Shown here: positions 12,241 to 23,278 of the stretch, in pieces
How positions within the stretch are numbered: position 1 is the first letter of the stretch
How the letters are laid out: each line of letters begins with the position of its first letter
DNA from: Echinometra lucunter
Taxonomy: Eukaryota > Echinodermata > Echinoidea > Camarodonta > Echinometridae
Length of the DNA stretch: 64,000 nt
Assembly (NCBI GenBank): GCA_029962745.1
Contig: CM057154.1
Location: 26,438,970-26,502,969 of the forward strand
Direction of reading: 5' to 3'
Made by a program: the position numbers and the translations under genes
Notes under the pieces: model-generated
The model's database searches: none
Told to the model about the DNA's origin: nothing
The model's input: the letters and a program-made list of their open reading frames with translations, nothing else

Positions 12241-12527
12241 AAATTTTATGGTGTCTCTGACCAGCAAAATATTTGGAAAACACTTAGCGTCGCTCCCATT
12301 CAGCATTCCATGGCGCTATAGTACTTCCCTGGAAGTGCATTCCTCCATTATAGCAGTATTATGCTGAAGCACTATTAGGGTTTGTCAGAATAAAACACAG
12401 ACTCATGTACCATCATAAGTGTGAAAAACAATACTATAAGATGTGTCCAGGGTATCCAGAAACTAAAAAAAAAAGTGGGAAGGAGTAGGATCGATCTCAT
12501 ATGAGCACAAGGTTATATGCCCAGTTA

Positions 12528-12885
12528 TGCTTCTTCTTCTTCTTCTTCTTCTTCTTTTTCTTTTTTTTTTTCATTGTTTCAGGTGATGGTGTTGCATAAA
12601 TAGGAGCACATATGGGATTTTTTTAGAAGGGTCCCAAAGATATGTTTAAAAACAAAACAAACAAAACTTACTAGAACTGGAAAAGAAGGGAAAGGAAGAG
12701 GTTCCCCTAGCTATCATTTCAAGTTATGGCTGTGTGAAATTTTCTTTATGACATTTTATTATTATTATCTCTATAAATTCTCTCTCTCTCCTTACCTCTA
12801 CCCTATTTCTCTTCTCTCATGTCTTCACCTCCCATCTCTTTACATTCTCGCTCTCTATGCTGTCTCTCTCCTTCCCTCCTATTTC

Positions 12886-12919
<34 letters not shown>

Positions 12920-12976
12920 CTTACCTCCTCTTTCTCATCTCTTCACCACTCATCTCTCCTAAATTTTATCTTTCTC

Positions 12977-13013
<37 letters not shown>

Positions 13014-13712
13014 TCTCTATATATTTTTCTCTCTACCCTATTTCTCTTCTTCTCTCATCTCTTCGCCTCTCATCTCTTTACATTCTCGCTCTCTATCCTG
13101 TCTCTCTCCTTCCCTCCTATCTCATCTCTCTAAACTCTCTCTCCTTACCTCCTCTCTTTTTCATCTCTTCACCTCTCATCTCTCTATCCCCTTTCTCTTC
13201 TACCCCATCCCTTCCTCATTTCTTTATATTCTCTTTCTCTCTCTCAAATACCCCCAGCTTTTTCCTATTTCTCATCTCTTTACATTTCTCCTTTTACCTC
13301 ATCTCCTATCTCTCATCTCTTTACATTCTCTATCACTCTCCTTCCCTCCTCTTTACATCTTACATGTATCTTTCTCTACCCCCCTCTCTCGCTCTTTTTA
13401 TATTTTTCTCTTTCTCATCTTTCTATCCCTTTCTTCTTCTCTCCTTTTTCTCTTTCATCTCTTTACAATTTTTTTCTCTTTACCCCCCTCTCTTCTTTCC
13501 ACCTCATTTCATCATCACTTCACTTGCTAATCTCTCTTCCCTCTTTTCTTCCTCCCTCATCCCATCTCTCTCCTTTCCTTCCTCCCTTTCTCATCTCTCC
13601 ACATGTCATCTGGGCCTGCTATCATCTGTCTACCCCTTTTCTCTCCTTACCTTCTCTCTTTCTCTCTCATAATCTTCCACCTTTCTCTCTTCAATCATTT
13701 CCACACTCCCAG
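12528..13712. repeat. CTT microsatellite and polypyrimidine tract (copy B)
   Basis: Counterpart of 2568-3715, with different (CTT)n and (TC)n lengths, as expected for alleles or diverged duplicates. No gene. Confidence 0.95.
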
Positions 13713-16426
13713 CACTAATGATATGGGTACTTTTCATATTTTCATAGTTTATTTTGTATTCCATTTTCTCTCCAGTTACAATAATGGAGAATAAGTCATA
13801 TTTATCATTCTTGGTGATATATATAAAGTTTAGATTGGCAATATGTATCTACATGTATGCAAAAGTCATATACAAATAAGTTTACAAAGACGTAAACAAA
13901 ACAACATTTACATCTTCGCTTATCGTAAGGGAAAACAAACAAAACACATTAACAGACACACCCACACAAACAAAATACACTGCTGTTGTGTATCTTCAAG
14001 TCTGACAAATCATATGGCATCCATATACTGCATCGTTTATATATAATAACATAAGAATAAATTGACCTGTCAAATTAGTCCTTGTAAGACTTCATTATGA
14101 CAAAAGAGATTTTTCAAGTAAATCATTATGAATACTTCATGTAAATGTAAGTCCATCAAAAGAAAGAATTGTTGTCGTTTCATCACATGAAAATCATTTA
14201 ATAGAAAATATGCTGCATATAAGTCAGAATTAATTAGTAATGGCTGTAGAAATACATATCAGTAAATTCCATCAGAAATCAGCAAATCTGATAGATAAAA
14301 GTCATTTCAGATTAATAAAACTCATTTTGAAATGAAGTGTCTTTATTAAGTAAATGTGTGGAAGGAAACAATAGTGCTTACACACAATGCACATTTATCT
14401 GGAGTACCGGCATGCAACAGCATGTTTCTGAAAATACTTTTAAGTTCATTCAATTGTTTCAAATTTTTCCACTCTAAAATTTGGTCAACTCTCATGTGTG
14501 ATCTATACATGTACATGTATTCATAAACAGCATGGCCAAAACTACCATGAAATAAGATTTATTACTGCTATTTTTCAAAGGGAGTAAAGGAGACTGCTGA
14601 CTTTGAAGGCATTCACTTAAATTTAAAACCATAGAGGAATACAGAAATAAACTGATATTTTACAAAATTCTCATACTAAACATTCTATTTCTCAAAAAGT
14701 GCAAGTTCCTATGGCTATCTCTTGATGCTCAAGGGAGTCTAATCCCTTTGTGATTTATGTTTTGTACATGCACAAAAATCTGATTTGGATAAAATACATA
14801 ATTTTGATTGGCATTCTGAATTTAAATGCCTGTAACATTATCAAAACATAGTATTTTAAATTGCTGTCGTGTCATCAATTAAATCATCTACTCTTTGGAT
14901 TACAAACTTCATGAATCGGTGGGAATTTCCATTTTTTACAAATACTTCAATAAAAGAAATGACAATAAATACTTCTTTCTTTATACCTACAAAGGTGGTT
15001 GTTATCTATTGTATTTGATATTGTCAAATTGAAATGTAGCACACTAGGATAAAATATAGCCTTAAACTTTGCATAGTATAATGAAGGTACTAAAATAAAC
15101 CCAATGTCCCTTGTGAATGCTTTGGAGTTTAGATGGAAATCTAAGAATGTTTGAAGCATTAGTGCCTCTTCAGTTTAAAGTCATAAACCCAATGTCCCTT
15201 GAGAATGCTTCAGAGTTAAGGTGGAAACCTATGAATGTTTGAAGCATTAATGTCTCTTCATTTTAAGTCATACACTTTGGGCATGACTATGACATTTTAT
15301 GCACGTCAATAAGTGAATGTATATTCTATTCAATACAAATAATTTCTTATCCATATAAGGATTGTTTCTCTTCTAGAATACCTTAGCATACAGACAAAAC
15401 TGCAACATCTGTAAACAGAAACAATTTTGTTTTGTTAACATATCTATTCCATCTCATTTCATTAAGGTGGAAACCTATGAATTTCATTTTCATTTCATTG
15501 GGCTTTTAAAGAAATTGGCAGGGGGATTGCAATTGTTTTCTCACTGAATAAGAGGGTATATCGAAGGTTACTAGAATGAAATGAATACAAAACATATGCA
15601 CTAGGTGCTGAATACAAAATATACATATCTTTTTTCACAGAAAAATGCTTATTATAGATTTTGGTCGATCAAACAGTTGTTTTAGATTCGACTGCATTGG
15701 CAAATATGCGTAAGCTAACCTTTCTTTTAAATTTACATTGTTTTTCAAAACCATAAAGTACAATATATGCCATAGTGCATTATGCACTCTGTTTATTATA
15801 CACACAAAATATATATAACATTCAACATACACACACACACGCAAGTATGCACATACACACATCGACACATACATATGAATATGATTATGTCTACAAAAAG
15901 TAAAAGCAATGAAATCTTCAAATCATTTCCAGAGGGACATAATGCTGGACAGCTAACATTTGAATAACAAGTGTATCACTAATCACTGAAGTCTTGTCAA
16001 AGTGATTACACAATGATTTTCAATCCATGATTTTCAATTGATATGAATGCATTTTGGCAAATTATTTGTGATTAGTCAAGGGGTGACCTAAAAATTTGAG
16101 TATGAAGTATGATGTGGTTACCTAGCTTAGCGCATTACAGTTGTGGCGTACGCTAGATTGTACAATATTTATTATACCGTGTGCACATTTTGCTAGAATT
16201 ACGCGACAAGGTAACCACAATGACGTCATTGTGGGTACCCAACTGTGACACAGCTGAGGGGCCAAAAATAGGCTGAAATCTTATCATGTTTTGGGTTTTT
16301 CTTGGCAACACGACTTTTTAACAAAAACTTTAGGCAGATGATTTTCTGCTAATAAAATCATGCTCTTTTAAATGAAGGAACTTTGTTTCAGCATTGGGTA
16401 CACCCTTTAACTAGCTTAACAGGTAG
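13713..16426. other. AT-rich flank, no gene seen (copy B)
   Basis: Counterpart of 3716-6530. No coding exon or RNA gene was recognised. Confidence 0.5.
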
Positions 16427-16694
16427 CACTATGAACATGGCGGACAAAGAAAGCGGACAAAATAAACAACCTCTCATTCTACCCATCACAATGGTTCTGG
16501 TAGTCAAAAGAACATCCCTTCACTGCTATTATCTGAAACATGTGGGACAGGTGTCACATGCATATTCACCTGGAACTACTGATTAAACATAATAGCTGTG
16601 AAGGGATGTTCTTTTAACTACCAGAACCATTGTGAAGGGTAGAATGAGGGGTTGTTTATTTTGTCCGCTTTCTTTGTCTTTCATTTTCATAGTG
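16427..16694. repeat. Long hairpin: empty site of the copy A transposon
   Basis: Two 105-bp inverted arms (16427-16531 and 16590-16694) lie around a 58-bp loop. The single TAAT at 16590-16593 is where copy A carries the 1327-bp element. Without it the arms could pair as a ~100-bp stem. Confidence 0.9.
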
Positions 16695-17476
16695 TAGCAT
16701 TTCCCACCTTCCTTTCTTCTATAGATACCTATACTAAAAGATAACATACAGTGTGCAGATATTCAAAAAAAATTGGTCCTTGTATTGTAGAGGGTAAATA
16801 AAGGTTATTTTCTAATTTTAGAAATGGAAAAAAAAGGATAGAAAAAGTTCTAAACTGCAATAAATAATGCATGCCCAGCCATTCTGATGTAAATTGTTTG
16901 ATACACTGGGGCTAAGTTCTAAGCAAAAAATTATGGAAGGATTGAGCAAATCAAATTTGGCAATGTGCGTAACCCGCGATCTAAAGAAAATTGTGTTCAG
17001 CTTTTAAGGGTTCAACTTTTGCGCAAAAGTAATTTCGAGCAAGTTCTTGTTTCTTTAGTTATATTTTGCATGTTGCAACAGCCATCTACTTCATGACTAA
17101 CAGTTATGCATTATTAGGTAATTTTATTCAGCATGAAATTTCATCATCAGAACTCAAAATAGTTCAAGTTGCATGTATTACACAAAAAGAATAAATTTGT
17201 GACAACTTTGGGGGTAAATGAGGCTTGAATTGGCAACCCCATTCATAAATTTTAAAGAAATCTTTCCCTACAGGGAGATAGAAAGTATAGCACTGATGTT
17301 CTCCTACCAAGGATAGGTTTGTGGGTTGGTCTGCGGATAGTTTGAGAGATTTGAGTAAATCTACATATTCAATGCAATGTTACTGCTGTGGTAATTCGTA
17401 TCTGATACTTTAAGAAATGAAAAAGGTGTACACATCATTGCTATCATCTTGTTGGACATTACCATGTACACAAGCG

Positions 17477-18670
17477 CTATGTGCAACTTTCCTTCAAGTT
17501 ATCAAGATAATTTAAGATCTGACTGATTTCCATCCCTTCCAATCCAGACTTCAATGGCATGCTGTCATGTGAAGGGTTCAGAGTTATTCTTACATCACAA
17601 GAACTGTTCGATTGGTTGGTGTTCAACGAAGGTGACATGTCCCTTGAAACTGGTTCTGAACTATTGTCTAGTGGGGTTGTAGCAAACGAGTTCGTTTTAT
17701 CACTAGTCTTATCATTATTTCCTGAAGTGGATTCTTCTTTTGAAGACTCCTCTACAGTTTGGGGTGCCTCTTCAAGCCCCTCCAATGAACTCTCTTCATT
17801 ATCCTCACCATCCATCACCACACCACAGTCAACATCCTGCGAATCGTTGCTTGCACGGTGTTCCCGTGCCACTTGCGTCAATGATGTCTCCTCCATGCCA
17901 TGACTGCGTAACCTTTGACTTTCCTCCGAGCTGTGTCGCTCAATGCTGACCTCGCTCTCTGTGCCAATGGCTTCATCACGGCTGCTCCCCTCCTCCTCAT
18001 CCTCATGTCTTAGAGGGATGTTTTCAGCAGGGTCCATGGGGTAGCGAGGGTGCTCCTCCTGCATGCCAAACATGACCCAGTTCTGTGGGTAAGGAACTGG
18101 CTGGGGTGTTTTCGGCATCCTCTTGGCCCTGCGGTATTTTGCCATGAACATCACACAGTTCACCATAAAGGCCAGGATCGCTAAACTAAACACACTTAGC
18201 AGCACATACATCCCAATCTCGATGCCTGATAAGGGATCATCATCATCGGTCAACCCAACATCCAGTGGAGCTTCTGTGGATGTTTCTGACTGATCATTTC
18301 TTCGTCCACCTGATCCCATAGGGTATATATTGTTAAAGTCAATGTCCAGCGGTATCGATGAGATCACGCTTGAACCTTTCTTCCCAGAGTTGGCATCCAC
18401 AAGGTCAAAGTTCACCCTTACAATCCCATAATCCACCATACCTGGTGCTCGGGTCAGACTCCTCCATAAGCTGTTTGTGCCTGATGGTAATGAGGCTGAA
18501 TCGGTGTTGATCAGACCTGCATACTTGGGATTGTTGAAGGTTACATTGAAAGGGACAAGGTCGTAGATGATGGCATTGCTACGTCTGCGCTTCATGCAAG
18601 GCTTGGGTAGAGATACTTCAAGCATAATGGAGGTGCTGCCCTCTCCCATGGCGATTAGACCAGGATATCC
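17477..18670 (-). CDS. TMEM132-family protein, terminal coding exon (397 codons)
   Basis: The exon starts after a TTACAG acceptor (first base 18670, phase 0) and ends at a TAG stop. It encodes the last extracellular part, one membrane helix and the cytoplasmic tail of a TMEM132-family type I membrane protein. Members are single-pass proteins with Ig-like/cohesin-type ectodomains, proposed to link adhesion to the actin cytoskeleton. Within the exon, residues about 1-150 are ectodomain. The family-typical stretch PLSGIEIGMYVLLSVF leads into a helix at about 153-177, followed by the basic stop-transfer KYRRAKR. The tail has PYPQNWVMFG, as in the vertebrate C termini, then acidic, Ser-rich sequence. 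Seventeen upstream residues open in this frame are intron translation. Paralog identity (A-E) cannot be set; invertebrates usually have few. Confidence 0.92.
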   Translation of the reverse strand, partial: GYPGLIAMGEGSTSIMLEVSLPKPCMKRRRSNAIIYDLVPFNVTFNNPKYAGLINTDSASLPSGTNSLWRSLTRAPGMVDYGIVRVNFDLVDANSGKKGSSVISSIPLDIDFNNIYPMGSGGRRNDQSETSTEAPLDVGLTDDDDPLSGIEIGMYVLLSVFSLAILAFMVNCVMFMAKYRRAKRMPKTPQPVPYPQNWVMFGMQEEHPRYPMDPAENIPLRHEDEEEGSSRDEAIGTESEVSIERHSSEESQRLRSHGMEETSLTQVAREHRASNDSQDVDCGVVMDGEDNEESSLEGLEEAPQTVEESSKEESTSGNNDKTSDKTNSFATTPLDNSSEPVSRDMSPSLNTNQSNSSCDVRITLNPSHDSMPLKSGLEGMEISQILNYLDNLKESCT

Positions 18671-19679
18671 CTGTAAAGATGGTGACAAAACATAGAGATT
18701 TATCTTAACAAAAGAATACAAGAAGTAGTCAACAATAAATCAGTGTGTTTTATCATTTGAACCACACCTTTCACTTTTGTTCCTGTTTTTATATGAATCC
18801 GTGCTATACACAAAGTCATTTCAATCATACTCCTTGGTTTCCGATATTACATGTGTATCTACATGCATGTATTTTCAAAGTACGTATTAAACAACAAGTA
18901 TTCTGTTTAGTGTTGGTGTAGTATGCAGTAATGTGAAACAAAAACTGACAATAAAATTTTAGATTTTGCTGCGGCATGATCTACTTAAATCAAGACAATT
19001 ACATTTTGAACTGAATAATGCTGTATACAAAAGGTTACATAGAAACATGTATATAATGAAATTATCTTAATATTCATAAAATTGTCTAGGAGGTCTACCT
19101 TTAAAATGATTGTCACAAGTGTCACACAGAGATTCTCCTTTCATTTCTTTTTTAACCAAAATTCTCAGAATGAATACAACTGTAATTCTTATCACTGCTA
19201 AATGATAACTGCTACGATAACTGCTTACAATATTCTAATCATAACCTCCTCCCTTATTCTTATTCTGCCTATATCATTTCCATCATAACTGTTATCACAG
19301 CATAATTACATAAATGCAATATTTTATTTTCAAAGCTGCTGAAGGGATGTTTTTCACAAGAGGGAATATGATTTTCATCATTAAACTACTTGCAATTCTT
19401 TATCGTTCTGATCAGAATTTTCATTACAGCACCAATGATGATTCTTTCCAGCAATTGTGATTCTTATAATCACTCAAATAGAGATTACTATCATGAATGG
19501 AAGGGTTTAATGACTGCAATCACAATTCCACCATTCCAAAGATGACTGTCATCAAAATAACAATGATGACTCTTCACTGCAATCATGATTCTTACACTGA
19601 TTCTTCTACTGATTCTAATACTGATTCTTATATGGATTCCTAAGCTGATTCTTATGCTACGGTATGTTCCCTGACTCAC
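18671..19679 (-). other. TMEM132 intron
   Basis: Bounded by a GTGAGT donor (19678-19679 on the plus strand reads AC) and a CAG acceptor at 18671-18673. It holds the 12-bp ATACTGATTCTT-like repeat near its 5' end and otherwise AT-rich sequence. Confidence 0.85.
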
Positions 19680-19817
19680 CTGGACAGAATCTGGGCTTTC
19701 CAGAATAATCTGTGGATCTAGTGTTGTTATAGCAACAGTGTAATCATTCACACTGACATCCTGCAGAGCAAGGCTGGTGCCATCATCAAAGATGAGCATA
19801 GCGTCCAGGACAGTTTC
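19680..19817 (-). CDS. TMEM132-family internal exon (46 codons)
   Basis: A phase 0-0 exon of 138 bp with TAG acceptor and CAG|GTGAGT donor. It encodes ETVLDAMLIFDDGTSLALQD and then a short segment ending in SPDSVQ. The pattern 'FDDGT...L.DV...DY.V.I.TLD' fits the ectodomain repeats of TMEM132 proteins just before the terminal exon. The frame joins cleanly to the exon upstream (20533-20727) and to the terminal exon downstream. Confidence 0.85.
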
Positions 19818-20532
19818 CTACAAAACAATAACAAGAGAGAAAAAAAAAAGTGATTGGTAAAAGGAAACCGCTTAAAAACATCAGTTCACTTTGAGCTTCA
19901 TAGAGAAGACAGTAATTTTTACCAAAAACGATTCTTGATTTCAGTACCTCAGCGATCACTCTGCTGTTACTATAGTAACTCCTTAATAGTGCACATGGAT
20001 TCTCCGTCCCTATTGAGTTCTTGAAAGCTTCCTATTTACTACTTGACCAAGTCATTGCAACAGATCCATGGTCAATTGCAACAAGTCATACAGTCATTCA
20101 CACATTGACAAGATCTCCATCTCCTCTACCAGTATAAAGATGCAATTGATATCAATATATTAGAATCAAATTCAACTCTTGACAAGACTGGATGCATGTT
20201 TAATTTAGTTTGGGTTTACTTCAGTCCTGTTTACGAATATAAGCCTCTGTTTCCAAGAAGTATGTGGCAGACTACAGGAAATATAATGTCATGGACTAAT
20301 TTTATTTGTCGCTTGTTTTCCTTACATTTCCTTTCCTGCTTTTTAAGGTTGGTATTATTTTCATAAAATAATTTGGAGTACAGCTATCATGACTATTTCA
20401 TTTCTTTATTTTTGAAATAATTTTTCTTTTATTTCTATCCTTTTATAAAATTCCTATCCTTTTTATTTTTCATTTCCTTCAAATTAAAAATGCAATTATT
20501 TTAAATAATAACATTAACACTTCAAATTTTAC
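19818..20532 (-). other. TMEM132 intron, nothing else seen
   Basis: AT-rich intron between two phase-0 exons. Homology with copy A ends at 19857 because copy A stops at the assembly gap. No repeat or RNA recognised. Confidence 0.8.
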
Positions 20533-20727
20533 CTGATGCTCAACAAAGAGGTCACTCAATGCAGAGATGCTCACCATTTTTACATTTGACCCTTCACCTA
20601 TGACATCATGAACTGCGAGGGTCATACCAGATACCAGGGTGACCCGCATGTTAGCAATGCTGACTTTGTCTGCTGCCACCATGAGGGGCGATTCACCAAG
20701 GACCTCTTTAGTTCTTGGGTTAGACAC
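20533..20727 (-). CDS. TMEM132-family internal exon (65 codons)
   Basis: A 195-bp, phase 0-0 exon with CAG acceptor (20728-20730) and CAG|GTAAAA donor. It encodes VSNPRTKEVLGESPL and continues through VTLVSGMTLAVHDV to SDLFVEHQ. It reads straight into the next exon's ETVLDAMLIF. The motif 'V.V.SGM.L.V' repeats a pattern typical of TMEM132 ectodomains. No counterpart exists in copy A, which stops at the gap. Confidence 0.85.
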
Positions 20728-22339
20728 CTGCATACAAAAATAAAGCTGTGTGATATAAAGGCCTGTACCCATAGCTTACGACAAAAGACAAGGTTTACTT
20801 TCGGTAAAAGCATTAAAAAGGGCTACACTTGAAATGCTCTTGTATTTCAAATTTGATTGTTTAAGCTTTCTATCAAGACCTTATACCACATTTGCACACT
20901 CTCACGTACCAACTGAATGTTTGCATCCAATTTGTCATCTTTGCCACTGGTAATTTCTCATCATCCGAATCATTTTTTAAAAACTCTTAAGTTTGTTTTT
21001 ATCTGCTATCACGATGTTACATATTCAACTAATCATAATAACCTCTAAAAGGATTATTCTGCAACCAAATTGTACATGTTACATGTCCTATGTGTAACTA
21101 ACAAATGCCTATTTGACAAACAAGGTGATAAAGAAAAAACACTGAAATAGAATGAAATCAAGTACCACAGGAATAACCCATCAACAACATTTTCAGTAAT
21201 AAGTTATGAATCATATTTCCAGATTCATGGACAGTATATTTTTTCCATGACAGATCGGGAAAAACAGATTCAATAAAGGGTAAGATAAAGTGGTCTCTTA
21301 TTATCCCTGCATCAATTAAGAGGAAGAAACAGTCATCAGTTCTTTAATGTCCCACATAATCTACAGCTGAAACCATCTGTTATCTTTGCATCAAGTCTTG
21401 ATTCAGAATACCAGTAATAATGGGGCAGATGGTTAGAAAGATGCAATTGGGATAAACACAAGGGGCATAGTGTAAAAAATACCCCGTCTGAAAGTTCCAA
21501 AGCGTAATATCCACAGGAAGTATTTTCAAATATTAGAAATGTGAAACAATGTTTGAAAAATATATAAGGGTTGGTTGCACAAACTAGATGTAAGGACTCT
21601 GTGTTCATGTGCGCATGGCTCAATGGACCATACTATGTGTATTGGAGTATCACGTGATCACATGGAGGGAGGCAGATAACGGTCTTTTTTAACTTGAGCA
21701 AAATGGTCCTCTTATTTATTGTCTCTGAGACCAAAAAAGATAAAATCAAGGTTTGCGTCGTACTTACAGTTTTTCATTCCAAATTATGCGTGGTTCCAGG
21801 GTTTTTAAATGCAAATACAAGTACTCATGCACATGTTTCATTTTAGTTTGAGAATTTTTCAAATCGGCTGCTCACAAAGTTAGCTAGTGCCTTTAACAAA
21901 AAAGGATGTCATTCTGACAATACTTTGCAGCCACCCACAGAAAGCACATGCCAAAAATAACTTCTTACAATGGCCACATTCTTTGGGTGGTAATTCCTTG
22001 ATTTTTGCCCCCGGACTTCGAGTGATTTCTCTAAAACTTTGTGATCTTCCCTGACTAACAAAAGGAAAGAAATCATTATCAAAGTTTCCTCTAATTCAAA
22101 GAATAGCTAGAATGAATGGATGAGGTTTACGGTTCAACGTGTGGTAAAAGAACTGTGTTACAGGAATATTCAAGAAAGTTATAGGGGGTTGAGAAATGGA
22201 TATGCAAGACAGAGAGTAAGAGAAAGTGGACAGTATCTTTCTTGACAATGAGTGATGTCTGGTAAAGGACTGTATATAAACCAGAGGGGAAGGGGATGAG
22301 GAGAGATAGAATCAATCATGGGATTAAAAGTAAACTTAC
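20728..22339 (-). other. Intron or missing-exon interval
   Basis: No exon was found that would bridge the phases of the flanking exons: 22340-22470 ends with one leftover base, while 20533-20727 begins in phase 0. At least one exon is therefore unrecognised, lost or outside this stretch. The open frame at 21336-21623 has no domain pattern and was not accepted. Confidence 0.5.
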
Positions 22340-22470
22340 TTGAGTTGGCATTAGGGGCATAGAACCTGGTATAGACTGCTATCTTGGCTTGCTGGTATCT
22401 GAGATGACAGGTTTTCTTCTTGTTGGTTTCCCCAGCTCCATTGAGCATCTTCTCTGGTTCTAGTATCCCT
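22340..22470 (-). CDS. Probable TMEM132 upstream exon
   Basis: A 131-bp candidate exon with a good acceptor (pyrimidine-rich, CACTCAG at 22471-22473) and consensus donor AA|GTAAGT. It encodes GILEPEKMLNGAGETNKKK and then CHLRYQQAKIAVYTRFYAP. The CxxxYQ...V.TRF pattern, strand and position suggest a TMEM132 ectodomain exon. Its phase does not match the next recognised exon, so the assignment is inference. Two open frames overlap here; the one given is the only one bounded by both splice sites. Confidence 0.5.
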
Positions 22471-23237
22471 CTGAGTGATAGGAGGGTTAGGGAAGACAGT
22501 AAAACATACATGTACATTAACTTTGATCAAAGAACTCATTTGGCTTCCTGGTCCTCCACATGGTTAGCTCAAATACTGTCTCTATGTTTCAAAATTCATC
22601 CACTGACTACTGGACTTTCAAATTCTCGAAAGTTATATACATGTATTTACAAGATGATTATAATTTTTCTTGAAGACATGAATTTATACGTATAGGTATG
22701 TAATGCAGAGAGGGAACTCATGATGGTTTGCTTTCAAATAAGCAGTTCTGATTCAAAGGAAACATTTTTGTTTTCAGCAGAGAACACAAGACACAATTCG
22801 ATTGCCAAATACTATACTGCTGAAAAAACTTGTTGAGAGATTAAACTCACTAAACTGAATGAAAAAAAAGTTTCATATTGTTTTTTACCATCTCAAATCT
22901 GTACAATTCGTCTGTATTTTTTTTTTTGTTACGACAATAATTTTCAGTAAGAAAACAATAAATAAACTGTGATGTTTTAAGATTCAATAACTAGAATCAG
23001 TTTGTGTTTTCTGTAGTGATGTGTAAGTTGCTGGAATAACAGTATTAACCTGTAAAGCTCGATTTGATTTCAGTATAACACACATTTTTCACATACCCCA
23101 ACTGGAGTTATCTCAGGCTTAGTTTCAATATGTAGAGGAAAAGGAAACAGTTACAGACATACATGTACATGTATATGAGAACATGAGATATATTAAGTGC
23201 TTAATCATTATTAAAAAGGAAACTATCAGGCTCTTGG

Positions 23238-23278
<41 letters not shown>

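Larger units (their letters stand above)
12241..19857. repeat. Large duplicated block, copy B
   Basis: Collinear partner of 2283-11281. It is shorter, mainly because it lacks the 1327-bp transposon of copy A, with smaller indels elsewhere (for example near 15423 and 16015). Its TMEM132 exons are open throughout and run on into further exons to the right, so this copy belongs to the main locus. Confidence 0.95.

Noticed and set aside
16383..16586. Small frame with a Kozak-like AACATGGCGGAC start
   Set aside because: It lies in one arm of an inverted repeat, is short and has no recognisable domain.
21336..21623. 95-codon minus-strand frame in the TMEM132 interval
   Set aside because: No acceptor/donor pair gives a frame that bridges the neighbouring exons, and no TMEM132-like pattern.
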